A stretch of DNA of 32,302 nt from Candidatus Methanoxibalbensis ujae (GTDB taxonomy: Archaea > Halobacteriota > Syntropharchaeia > Alkanophagales > Methanospirareceae). This document shows, piece by piece, positions 1 to 8,942 of the stretch (position 1 is its first letter; every line of letters starts with the position of its first letter). Made by a program: the position numbers and the translations under genes. The DNA is taken from contig JAOQIN010000020.1 of the NCBI GenBank assembly GCA_026134085.1, positions 1 through 32,302 on the forward strand, given 5' to 3'. The notes below the pieces were generated by a model, which was not told the DNA's origin, searched no databases, and saw only the letters and a program-made list of their open reading frames with translations.

Positions 1-1261
1 CTGTTTTAGTTTATTGCTGAGCTACTTGCGAGGTATAGGTGTTGTGCTTGACCTGTGCCCGTTCACGGAGAAGTTCCCTATTGAATAATACTGCCTTACA
101 GTAGAGTGAATTCAGGTGGAGAGATGTGAGATCCTTCCAATTTTGTTTTCTTGCCGCCTCTCGGTTTTCCTGGCGATATATTTTCGATAGCTAAACCCGA
201 CCCCCATCTCCTTACTGTATTTTCACCCTCCCGGAATGGGTCTTGCAGAACAGAAAGATAAAAGAGTTGCTATTCTGAATGTGGTGAAATGCAAAAACAA
301 TTCTATTAAAAAAGAAGTTTATTAAGCAAAAAGACAGCGTCGTTGGCGTAGATTTAGAATGCAGTACTTCGCTTCACAATAGTGGAAAAATCACCGAAGT
401 TGAGTGACACTCTCCACGTTTAAAGGGAGATTCCCTGTTCGTCTGCTTCATCCTACCGGGAGCTGAGTCAACAGACCATGCCATTGAGAACAAGGGCTCG
501 TTTCGTTTGATGATCCAGTCTGCATTCAGTTCCACGCATTTTAAACAAGCCTTCCGTTTTGCCTCAAACCTTCCCAAGCTGCTTTATCAATGAACTTTGA
601 CGGGTGATAATGCAGCTTTCTTATCCCTTTCAAATAATACACAGCATTCTCTTCCTCAGCTCTTATCTCTCCTGTGCAACAAATCGTCAACCCCCTTTTC
701 TCCTTATGCCCAATTTTAAACTTCTTTGGCTTTCTTAACTTTCTCCTTATAGTGTTCTGACTCTTCTGAGCTTCTGAGCCCCTTCTCATAGAGCTCCGGT
801 CTTTTATCAGCGGAGGAAACGGTGGCAATCTACCTTATTATTGATTGTTACCCTGAATCTAAAAAAGAAGTGTTTCACCTCCCCTGATTCATCCCACGGC
901 TAAAACGTTCTCTTGCATCGCATATAGCATCGCATATATGAGCTCATATGTTGCCAAAAGGACGGAGAACGAGCAAGAGAATACAGAGACTGTGGAAGTG
1001 TATAAGAAGGATAAACGATTGGATCTCTCATAATCTCAGCAGGAGAACAGTTGAAATCGCCAAAGAAAACAATTCTATGAAATGGAAAAAGAGACCTTAT
1101 CCAGTTGAAGGCAAAACAGAATAACAGAAAATGGATTAGATTAGCAGGAGAGGGGCAAAATCGTTAAGCAGGACAGTGGTTGCAGACACTCTAATGACAC
1201 TCTAATGCATCAATGAATCTGTGACTGTTGGCTGTGATTGTTGGCCTCCGCACGGGTTGCG

Positions 1262-2149
1262 TCACCCAGTCCTATGAGGCCCGGGGTGCTGACGATCCTG
1301 CTCATACAGTTCCTTCCTGCGTGCTTCAAGCATTTCAATTGGGCGACCTGCGAACTCAGCGGCTGTGAGGACTTCTGCGTTTTTATCGGATGCATATGCA
1401 TACACATCGGCGATGCGCTCTCTGTAGTTGAGATCACGGAGCAGATGGTGATCTATCACCACTTTCTCTGCGACATCAACAATCCGCTTCAGGTTCTCAA
1501 TTGAGCGTTCCAGACTCCTCTTTGAATACCGGTAGCCGAGCATGTATGTCATCGGACCGTCAACAAAAACCACATCAGGCGATGCGCTCAGCACGAATGA
1601 AACCTGCTCTTCAAGCGAAGGCCCTTCAACATCGCTCGTATAAACGAATTTTTCGCCACCGCACGCGATGCAGACCTCAACAACAAAACCCAGCCTTCTG
1701 TCAGTGCCATGAAACACCGCATTTGAAAATTTTATCGTTGTGGAACCGTGCCTGAACTCATGACCATCCGCTGTTTCAAGTGATCTCGGAACTCCTTTAA
1801 GCATTTCAATGAAATATTCCGCACGCTCATGCTGGCTTTTGTTTATGTTATATGCGGGATCCTTTACATAAACAACTTTATCCCTGTATATCTCAGGATT
1901 TTGAGGATTGTGGTGGTCATAATGGTAATGTGTCACTATAAGAACATCAGCATCCTCAGCCACCTCCACTATTTCAGACCATAACTCTCTCATTCTCTTT
2001 TCTTCTGTCTGATGAGGTGCAAGGTTGTATCTTAAAGGCGCGAGTGACACACCAGCATCTATCAAAATGCGAATGTCCGAAGACTCAACAAACGTCGCCA
2101 TTGAGCGCACTCCAAAACTGTCAAACGCAAGCGGCTTTATCTCAAGCAT
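1262..2149 (-). CDS. UPF0282 family MBL-fold metallohydrolase
   Basis: 295 aa ORF; archaeal UPF0282-like start (MLEIKPLAFDSFGVRSMATFVES) and metallo-beta-lactamase HxHxDHH motif (THYHYDHHNPQ). Confidence 0.9.
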   Translation of the reverse strand: MLEIKPLAFDSFGVRSMATFVESSDIRILIDAGVSLAPLRYNLAPHQTEEKRMRELWSEIVEVAEDADVLIVTHYHYDHHNPQNPEIYRDKVVYVKDPAYNINKSQHERAEYFIEMLKGVPRSLETADGHEFRHGSTTIKFSNAVFHGTDRRLGFVVEVCIACGGEKFVYTSDVEGPSLEEQVSFVLSASPDVVFVDGPMTYMLGYRYSKRSLERSIENLKRIVDVAEKVVIDHHLLRDLNYRERIADVYAYASDKNAEVLTAAEFAGRPIEMLEARRKELYEQDRQHPGPHRTG

Positions 2150-2776
2150 CTCCCTGTTTTTTTTTGTTTGTGTTTGTTTTCTTTTTTTCTTTATGTTTTT
2201 TATTTTCTGTTTTTGTTTTTTTATTTTTTATTTTTGTTTATCATAGAACATATCATGAAACAACCTGCTGCTCCAAGTGATGCAGGTCAGCTTCAAGCTG
2301 CTCTCGGATGCCCACTCATAGAGCCTCCGACATTGTTGTTTTCGTTTTCTCAGCCTGAGGCTTTTTTGCTTCACATCTACGCCACAGGCTTCTTGATGCT
2401 GCCGACGCCTTTTGAGAGCCCTCCATCCTTATAGTCCTTATCTTATCGTCCCTATCAGAAAGCAAGGAGTTCCGTCATGTCTGAATGCGTTTTTGTATCA
2501 CATAGACTGTCAGTGGAGTAATCTCCGACGAAAGAGAACCCGGAGGAATCTCTCACATTTCTTCTGCCAGTCTTATGTTCACATCTCACGTTCATTCATG
2601 TTCATAGCCCATCATTCGACATAGGATTTACCAGCAGGATTTACCATTCATTTTGCTAAAAATTTCCTTTTTTCTTTCAGAAGGTTCACATGTGACTCTA
2701 TGGCTGATTTGAATAAAAAAGACAAAAGACAGAGAGAAGAATTAGATGAATTTACTTGTTTGGGTGTTCCCCTTGA

Positions 2777-4099
2777 ATGCTGTTACATAAAGCGGCTGGT
2801 GTGGAAGATATGGAAGGAGATGAAGGAGAAAATATTGTGAAGATCCTGAGGCTTTCAGGAGGCATCTGCGCTGTTTCAGGTGTGATGGCTGGCGGCGTGA
2901 GAGATGGAAGGAACGGTCTCGCACTCATAGTCGGAGGGGGTCCGGCAGCAGGAATGTTCACTGCGAACAGATTGAGAGCTGCGCCTGTTCTGATAACTGC
3001 GAAGAGAGTCGGTTATGGAAAAATATCAGCAATTATAGCGAACAGCGGCTGCGCAAACGCATTCACTGGCGATGAGGGCTATGAGAAAGCGATAAAAATG
3101 GGCGATCTTGTATCTTCAAGATTCAATATCCATGCGGATGAAGTGGCAGTCGCATCTACAGGACCAATAGGCAAGCCACTTGACATGGATCTGATCACAA
3201 AACAGTTTCAAAAAGTTGCAAAATCGCTGTCTGATGGACCTGAGGGAAGTTCAGCAGCTGCGAGCGCGATAATGACAACCGACACTTACAGGAAGGAAGA
3301 AGCTGTTGCCGTTTTTGTCAGAGATGCCGGGCAAAGTGCAGGCAGCGCGGGTGGGAGAAGTGCTGAGAGATGTGTTGCGAGGATAGGAGGGATTGCCAAG
3401 GGTTCTGGCATGATCTTCCCTCATCTGCAGGAGGCGACAATGCTCGCTTTCATATACACTGATGCGGCACTGAGCGCCGAAACACTGCGGAAATGCCTGC
3501 GAGAGGCGGTGGAGAACTCCTTCAACATGATAGTTGTGGACGGAGACATGAGCACGAATGACATGGTTCTTCTTGTATCATCCTCCACAAACGATTCATC
3601 AACTTCATCGGCGATGAGAGATGAGGGCGATGAGCGCGAGATGGCAGCCTTTCAGAAGGGACTTGACTTTGTATGCATGTCGCTCGCGAGGATGATCGCC
3701 CGTGATGGAGAGGGTGCAACGAAATTCATGGAGGTTCATGTGAGAGGTGCCGCTTCCGTTGAGGATGCCCGGAGGGCTGCCCGCGCAGTTGCGAGAAGTC
3801 CGCTCGTGAAGTGCTCGCTTTTCGGAGAGAAGCCGTTTTGGGGGCGAGTCATTGCCGCTCTCGGCGCTTCAGGTGTTGAAATAGAGAGGAAAAAGCTGAA
3901 AATGTGGGTGAGCGGCAGCAGAAGCGACAGGATTCTCGTAGCCTCAGATGGGAGAATATTGAATGTGATGGACGCGAGGCGTATGCTGATGGGCGCTCGT
4001 GAAATCCGCCTTGAGATTGATCTCGGTGTCGGGAACTCATCAGCAACAGCATGGGGCTGTGATCTCTCATATGAGTATGTGAGGATAAACGCCGAGTGA
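2777..4099 (+). CDS. argJ: Bifunctional glutamate N-acetyltransferase/ornithine acetyltransferase (ArgJ)
   Basis: 440 aa; GVMAGGVRDGRNGLALI, FTANRLRAAPV, ANSGCANAFTG, KGSGMIFPHLQEATMLAF (ATML autocleavage/Thr nucleophile), C-term YEYVRINAE. Exact start uncertain. Confidence 0.93.
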   Translation: MLLHKAAGVEDMEGDEGENIVKILRLSGGICAVSGVMAGGVRDGRNGLALIVGGGPAAGMFTANRLRAAPVLITAKRVGYGKISAIIANSGCANAFTGDEGYEKAIKMGDLVSSRFNIHADEVAVASTGPIGKPLDMDLITKQFQKVAKSLSDGPEGSSAAASAIMTTDTYRKEEAVAVFVRDAGQSAGSAGGRSAERCVARIGGIAKGSGMIFPHLQEATMLAFIYTDAALSAETLRKCLREAVENSFNMIVVDGDMSTNDMVLLVSSSTNDSSTSSAMRDEGDEREMAAFQKGLDFVCMSLARMIARDGEGATKFMEVHVRGAASVEDARRAARAVARSPLVKCSLFGEKPFWGRVIAALGASGVEIERKKLKMWVSGSRSDRILVASDGRILNVMDARRMLMGAREIRLEIDLGVGNSSATAWGCDLSYEYVRINAE

Positions 4100-4147
4100 C
4101 TCTTTTGAGTATGTGAGGAGATTGCTGAGAGGAGGGAAAGGAAAGAG

Positions 4148-4867
4148 GTGGTGAGCATGCAAAGCGCATGTGAATCCAAACCCTGGAAACATTGGCGGCA
4201 CATCACGAAGCTTGACCCTGACAGAGAAATTTCAGAGGAAGATCTGAAAATCATAGTTGAAAGCGGGACGGATGCGATAATGATATCGGGAACGCAAAAT
4301 GTCACAGCTGAAAATGTGAATCATCTTGTTTCTATGCTCTCATCATATGATATCCCAAAGATTCTTGAGCCATCAAACCCAGAATCAATTATTTATGAGG
4401 GTGTTGATTATGTGTTTGTCCCTTCCGTTCTGAATGCTGATGTGAAGTGGTTGAGAGATATTCATGTGAAATGGATAAAATCGGATGATATAAGGTGGGA
4501 TATGATCGTTCCCGAGGCATATATCGTGCTGAATCCTTCATCTGCGGTGGCAGTCCTGACGAATGCGAATACAGCGCTTGGTGTGGAGGATGTTGTCGCC
4601 TACGGTATATTCGCGGAGCGTTTCCTGCGTTTTCCCATTGTCTATATAGAATACAGCGGGAAATTCGGAGATGTTTCCATTGTCAGAGCATTGAGGGAGG
4701 CTTTGAGCGGAGCATCATTGTTCTACGGCGGCGGGATAAATTCAGCGGAGCGTGCGGCGGAGATGCTGAAGTATGCGGATGTCATAGTCGTCGGGAATGT
4801 CGTGTATGAAGATATGCAAAAATTCATGGAAACTGTTGTGACAGGGCAACAGCAGCCGGAATTGTGA
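4148..4867 (+). CDS. Geranylgeranylglyceryl phosphate synthase (PcrB/GGGPS family)
   Basis: HITKLDPDREISEEDLKIIVESGTDAIMISGTQNVT, YIEYSGKFGD, FYGGGINSAERAAEM, DVIVVGNVVYED. Confidence 0.92.
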   Translation: MVSMQSACESKPWKHWRHITKLDPDREISEEDLKIIVESGTDAIMISGTQNVTAENVNHLVSMLSSYDIPKILEPSNPESIIYEGVDYVFVPSVLNADVKWLRDIHVKWIKSDDIRWDMIVPEAYIVLNPSSAVAVLTNANTALGVEDVVAYGIFAERFLRFPIVYIEYSGKFGDVSIVRALREALSGASLFYGGGINSAERAAEMLKYADVIVVGNVVYEDMQKFMETVVTGQQQPEL

Positions 4868-4963
4868 GGTGCGCTGTGCGCTGTGCGTGCCAGATGTTAA
4901 ATGTGTCGGGATGTGCCACCATATGATTATTTTGAAGTCGGAGCAAGATAAGGAGATGGGGAT

Positions 4964-5458
4964 ATGACGACTGTGTATGATGTGCCTGCTGAGGAGCTTG
5001 TAAAAGCGGTTGCGGAGAAGCTGAAAAAGATGCGAGCGATTTCGATGCCGAAGTGGTGCATTCATGTGAAGACCGGCTGTCACAAGGAGCTGCCGCCTGC
5101 ACAGCCTGATTGGTGGTATATTCGGTGTGCATCAATCCTCCGTCAGATTTACATACACGGCCCCTTGGGAGTCTCGCGATTGCGCACGAGATATGGCGGA
5201 AGGGATCGTAGAGGTGTGAAGAGGGAGCATTTCAGGAAGGCATCTGGTAAGATAATAAGGGCTGCGCTGTCTCAACTTGAGCATGCGGAGCTTGTCGTGA
5301 AAACAAAGGAAGGTCGTAAAATATCGCCCAAGGGGCAGTCACTGCTTGACAACACCGCACATGAGATATTTATGAAAATTAAGGAACGCTACACTCCTGT
5401 GTGGATCAGGAAACCCATTGCGGCTGCCGAGGGAGAGGAAGAAGAATCTCAAACATGA
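4964..5458 (+). CDS. rps19e: 30S ribosomal protein S19e
   Basis: MTTVYDVPAEELVKAVAEKLK, WWYIRCASILRQIYIHGPLGVSRLRTRYGGRDRRG, SPKGQSLLDNTAHEI. Confidence 0.95.
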   Translation: MTTVYDVPAEELVKAVAEKLKKMRAISMPKWCIHVKTGCHKELPPAQPDWWYIRCASILRQIYIHGPLGVSRLRTRYGGRDRRGVKREHFRKASGKIIRAALSQLEHAELVVKTKEGRKISPKGQSLLDNTAHEIFMKIKERYTPVWIRKPIAAAEGEEEESQT

Positions 5459-5505
5459 CTGCGCTGTTGCCTGAGATGCTGAGTTGCCTGAGATGCTGAG
5501 GAGGT

Positions 5506-5874
5506 GTGAGGACGGGAGGTGCTGAAATGTCATCTGAAGAAGAGATTGAGATGTTGCGAAAAAAGAAAATGGAGCAGTTGATGATGCAGCAGCAGTTGCA
5601 GCAGGTGGGAGCGGCGATAGAGCAGGAGGAGAGGAGGAAGCAGGAGGAGGAGGCAAAACGGATAATACTGAGACAGCTGCTCACGCCTGAAGCGAGGGAG
5701 CGCCTCACGAACATAAAACTTGCAAAACCGGAAGTTGGTGAGCAGATAGAAAACATGCTTGTGACGCTCGCACAGAGCGGAAGGATAAAGACACGAATAA
5801 CTGATACACAGTTGAAGGAGATCCTCAGGCAGATAATGCCCAGGAAGCGTGAGATAACAATCAGAAGAATATGA
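5506..5874 (+). CDS. DNA-binding protein, PDCD5/TFAR19 family
   Basis: Basic/Gln-rich helical N-term, [54 protein letters not shown]; adjacent to S19e as in other archaea. Confidence 0.93.
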   Translation: MRTGGAEMSSEEEIEMLRKKKMEQLMMQQQLQQVGAAIEQEERRKQEEEAKRIILRQLLTPEARERLTNIKLAKPEVGEQIENMLVTLAQSGRIKTRITDTQLKEILRQIMPRKREITIRRI

Positions 5875-5898
5875 GATCAATCATATAAGAAGAAGGCG

Positions 5899-6711
5899 AT
5901 GAAGTGGCGGATACCTGAGAACCATCCGAGATATGAGTCTTTGAAGCGGAGGGAAAGACTTGTTGAGTGTTTTTTCAGAGGAATCACCGACATTCACGGG
6001 CTTATCGCTCACGGCAGGGGAGAGGCGTTTGACTATCTTATCGGTGAGCATACAACCGAATCTGCGATGAAAGCAACTGAGGTAGCAGCAGAAATCTTGC
6101 TGACAGCGAGAAAACCTGTTATATCTGTGAACGGAAATGTGGCAGCTCTCGCCCCTCATGAAATTGTCAGCCTGAGCAATGTCACAGGTGCGCGCATAGA
6201 GGTGAACCTCTTCCACAGAACCGAGGATAGAGTGATGCGAATAAAGAAACTGCTTGAGAAATACGGTGCAAGAGATGTTCTCGGAGAGAATGCGGACATC
6301 CATATACCGGGATTGAAACACACCCGCGGCATGGTTGAGCGTGATGGCATTTATGATGCTGATGTCGTGCTCGTCTCCCTTGAGGACGGTGACAGGTGCG
6401 AGGCCCTCGTCAATATGGGAAAAATTGTCATCGCAATAGACCTGAATCCCCTGTCCAGAACAGCTCAGAGCGCAACTGTCACAATTGTTGATGATGTCGA
6501 GCGCGCATTGCGAAATATGATAGAATTCGTCAGAAAAAAACAAAATGAAATGAAAAAGAACAAAAACAAAATGGAAGAAACAAATAAAAAAAATAATTTT
6601 CAAAAAATATTAAATGGATATGATAACCGCAAAATATTGAATGAGGTTTTGGAGCATATTGTGCGCAGATTGCTGAGTCTGGCGGAATCCGATACTGATA
6701 TGCTGATATGA
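5899..6711 (+). CDS. 4-phosphopantoate--beta-alanine ligase (archaeal phosphopantothenate synthetase) with Lys/Asn-rich C-terminal extension
   Basis: IPENHPRYESLKRRERLVE, GRGEAFDYLIGE, VSVNGNVAALAP, EVNLFHRTEDRV, IAIDLNPLSRTAQ; extension RKKQNEMKKNKNKMEETNKKNNFQK. Confidence 0.9.
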   Translation: MKWRIPENHPRYESLKRRERLVECFFRGITDIHGLIAHGRGEAFDYLIGEHTTESAMKATEVAAEILLTARKPVISVNGNVAALAPHEIVSLSNVTGARIEVNLFHRTEDRVMRIKKLLEKYGARDVLGENADIHIPGLKHTRGMVERDGIYDADVVLVSLEDGDRCEALVNMGKIVIAIDLNPLSRTAQSATVTIVDDVERALRNMIEFVRKKQNEMKKNKNKMEETNKKNNFQKILNGYDNRKILNEVLEHIVRRLLSLAESDTDMLI

Positions 6712-6795
6712 TATGATCAAATGAGATGTGAATGTTTATGGATTTGTGGTGTAGAAGCGCATGCTGTCGCAGTATGCGGATGAGAGGTTGATAGG

Positions 6796-7323
6796 ATGAG
6801 GGGGAGGATGCGCAGGAGGAGATGTGTCAGGTTCATGCCTTATTTCTGGTATTTTGAGCCTCGTGCCCCTCCTTCAGCGCTTGATACACAATCATCACAG
6901 TCACAATCATCACAATCATCACAATCACCACAATCATCTCAATCGTCACAGCCACCACAATCATCACAACCTCCACAAACACAGGCATCGCCTGGCGGAG
7001 AGCAGATATTGAGGATTGAGGAGCTTGAGAGCATTCGTCTGAAAGACCTTCTCGGAATGACGCAGGAAGAGGCTGCGAGGTATATGGGCGTTTCACAGCC
7101 GACATTCCACAGAATACTCACCGAGGCACATCGTAAAATAGCCAAGGCGCTTGTTGAAGGCAATGCGATAAGGATAGAAGGAGGTAATTTCGTGCTTGTC
7201 AGGGATGAAAGAACTCCTCATACGACGCCTCCAGACACATCAACGACAAAACCGCCAGATCGCTCTCCAGCACCGCCTCATGCTCAGCACATGAGATGTC
7301 GCAGGCATGGCGCTTGGTGGTGA
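6796..7323 (+). CDS. DUF134 (UPF0251) family helix-turn-helix protein with Ser/Gln/Pro-rich insertion
   Basis: RIEELESIRLKDLLGMTQEEAARYMGVSQPTFHRILTEAHRKIAKALVEG; His/Cys tail CRRHGAWW. Confidence 0.85.
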   Translation: MRGRMRRRRCVRFMPYFWYFEPRAPPSALDTQSSQSQSSQSSQSPQSSQSSQPPQSSQPPQTQASPGGEQILRIEELESIRLKDLLGMTQEEAARYMGVSQPTFHRILTEAHRKIAKALVEGNAIRIEGGNFVLVRDERTPHTTPPDTSTTKPPDRSPAPPHAQHMRCRRHGAWW

Positions 7324-7437
7324 CTGTTTCTTTCATCGTTCTATCGTTCAGGCACACATCGCATGGACGGGGGCAATGGGATGATGCCTCACACAAACAC
7401 ACCTCATATAAGAGTGTGAGCGAAAGCTCATAATAAT

Positions 7438-7869
7438 ATGGCGCCATCTGTGTTTGATGAGGTGTCTGAGGAGGAAAAGAAAGCGGATAAAGAACACACG
7501 AAAGAGCACGGGGATTTCAACATAACCCCAAGAGACATTGTGGCGTTTGAAGCCGGCATAAAGCTCGGTGCACTGTATCATCAGTTCATCGGAACTCCTC
7601 TCAACTCAGAAACAGTGAGCAGGCTTGAACAGACGATAGAGCGCAGTGTGAAACTTCAACCATTTGTAAAAGATGTGTATGTGAGGATAGATCGCAACAA
7701 ATTGCGTGCGCGGAAAAACCGCTTTGGCTACTGTGAGCTTCAGGGGGATATGATTGATGTGCAGATAAGGGTATCTTATAATGATATTGAGGCATATGCA
7801 TGTCTTCAATACAACGAAAACATGAAATATCCTCTCATGTTTTTGCAGAAAATCGTTGTGAAAAAGTGA
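7438..7869 (+). CDS. mptD: Archaeal dihydroneopterin aldolase-like protein (MptD/DUF381 family)
   Basis: FEAGIKLGALYHQFIGTPLNSETVSRLEQTIERSVKLQPFVKDVYVRIDRNKL, GYCELQGDMIDVQI, YPLMFL. Confidence 0.75.
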   Translation: MAPSVFDEVSEEEKKADKEHTKEHGDFNITPRDIVAFEAGIKLGALYHQFIGTPLNSETVSRLEQTIERSVKLQPFVKDVYVRIDRNKLRARKNRFGYCELQGDMIDVQIRVSYNDIEAYACLQYNENMKYPLMFLQKIVVKK

Positions 7870-7986
7870 AGTGGTCGTGAGAAAGTAAAAATAGAAGTAA
7901 TAATATTAAAATAATAAAATAAAAAAATAAAACATAAAACAAAAAAGAAAATCACTGCGTTCTGCACTGTGCGCTGCAGTGCGCTT

Positions 7987-8749
7987 CTTTCAATCCTACC
8001 ATAGTCCGTGTTTAACTCTATAACCAGCGGCTCACTCCATTCATATTCGGATCTTTCAATCCTACCATAGTCCGTGTTTAACGCTTCACTTATTATGTGT
8101 TTTATTTCGTCTATATTCTCTTTCAATCCTACCATAGTCCGTGTTTAACCAGGGCAACGATGGAATAAGCATAGAGAGGATCATAGACTTTCAATCCTAC
8201 CATAGTCCGTGTTTAACATAAGGTATCACCTTACAACAAATGGCGAAGCAGAGCTTTCAATCCTACCATAGTCCGTGTTTAACGGAGGCCGAAGAGAAAG
8301 CCAAGCAGTCCTTCAAGGCTTTCAATCCTACCATAGTCCGTGTTTAACGAAGTCTAATGAAAGCGCTCGCTCTCTACATCTCTTCTTTCAATCCTACCAT
8401 AGTCCGTGTTTAACCTATTTCTTCCCTGTTTAGGTCGTATTGCTCTTTTATGTCTTTCAATCCTACCATAGTCCGTGTTTAACCCGTTATTATATAGTTG
8501 TTTGAAGTTTAAATAATTTGCTTTCAATCCTACCATAGTCCGTGTTTAACATAATTCCTCCTGATGTACTTGCAAAAGCTGCCTCTCTTTCAATCCTACC
8601 ATAGTCCGTGTTTAACTGAATTTGATACCTACATCTGCTACATACCAGTAATTCTTTCAATCCTACCATAGTCCGTGTTTAACTCTTCTTCCAACTGCTT
8701 TATTTTGTCTTCTCTACGCCTTTCAATCCTACCATAGTCCGTGTTTAAC
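7987..8749 (-). CRISPR. CRISPR array: 12 identical 30-bp repeats (CTTTCAATCCTACCATAGTCCGTGTTTAAC; reverse complement GTTAAACACGGACTATGGTAGGATTGAAAG), 11 spacers of 35-39 bp
   Basis: Repeats at 7987, 8053, 8120, 8188, 8254, 8319, 8385, 8454, 8521, 8587, 8654, 8720 by direct reading. The reverse complement ends in ATTGAAAG, the usual 3' end of type I/III archaeal repeats, so crRNA transcription is probably on the minus strand. Confidence 0.99.
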
Positions 8750-8838
8750 AGCCTCTGATATTTCTCATTTCCCCGTATATCGGGGATCTCCTTTCTTCCT
8801 CAGCGATGCCTCCTCTCGAATCTATGATCATGCCCCCC

Positions 8839-8848
8839 ATATATAAAG
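8839..8848 (-). promoter_or_regulatory. Candidate TATA box for pre-crRNA transcription from the leader side
   Basis: Minus strand reads CTTTATATAT about 90 bp upstream of the first (leader-proximal) repeat; partly symmetric, so it could also serve the divergent AIR synthase-like gene. Confidence 0.35.
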
Positions 8849-8942
8849 GTTGCCGACGATTGAATCTTATTATTGAGCATCTTCAGTATTCAGCTCTCTT
8901 ATATGAGAGAGGTCAGAATGAGCAGAGTGCCGAGGGGAGGAG

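Noticed and set aside
2-88. Open frame at the left window edge (CFSLLLSYLRGIGVVLDLCPFTEKFPIE)
   Set aside because: Too short and truncated by the window to support a call
374-828. Two overlapping minus-strand ORFs (FKIGHKEKRGLTICCTGEIRAEEENAVYYLKG..., KCVELNADWIIKRNEPLFSMAWSVDSAPG...) that might be one frameshifted gene
   Set aside because: Could be a decayed gene, but no family recognised and no strong start or promoter; blastx of 350-850 would decide
3736-4305. 189 aa minus-strand ORF
   Set aside because: Antisense to argJ and GGGPS, whose families are clear; low-complexity Ser-rich translation
7806-8135. Minus-strand ORF MVGLKENIDEIKHI... with repeated LNTDYGRIER motif
   Set aside because: It is translation through CRISPR repeats and spacers; the repeated LNTDYGRIER is the repeat sequence itself
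8354-8536. Minus-strand ORF MVGLKANYLNFKQL...LNTDYGRIER
   Set aside because: Also a readthrough of the CRISPR array
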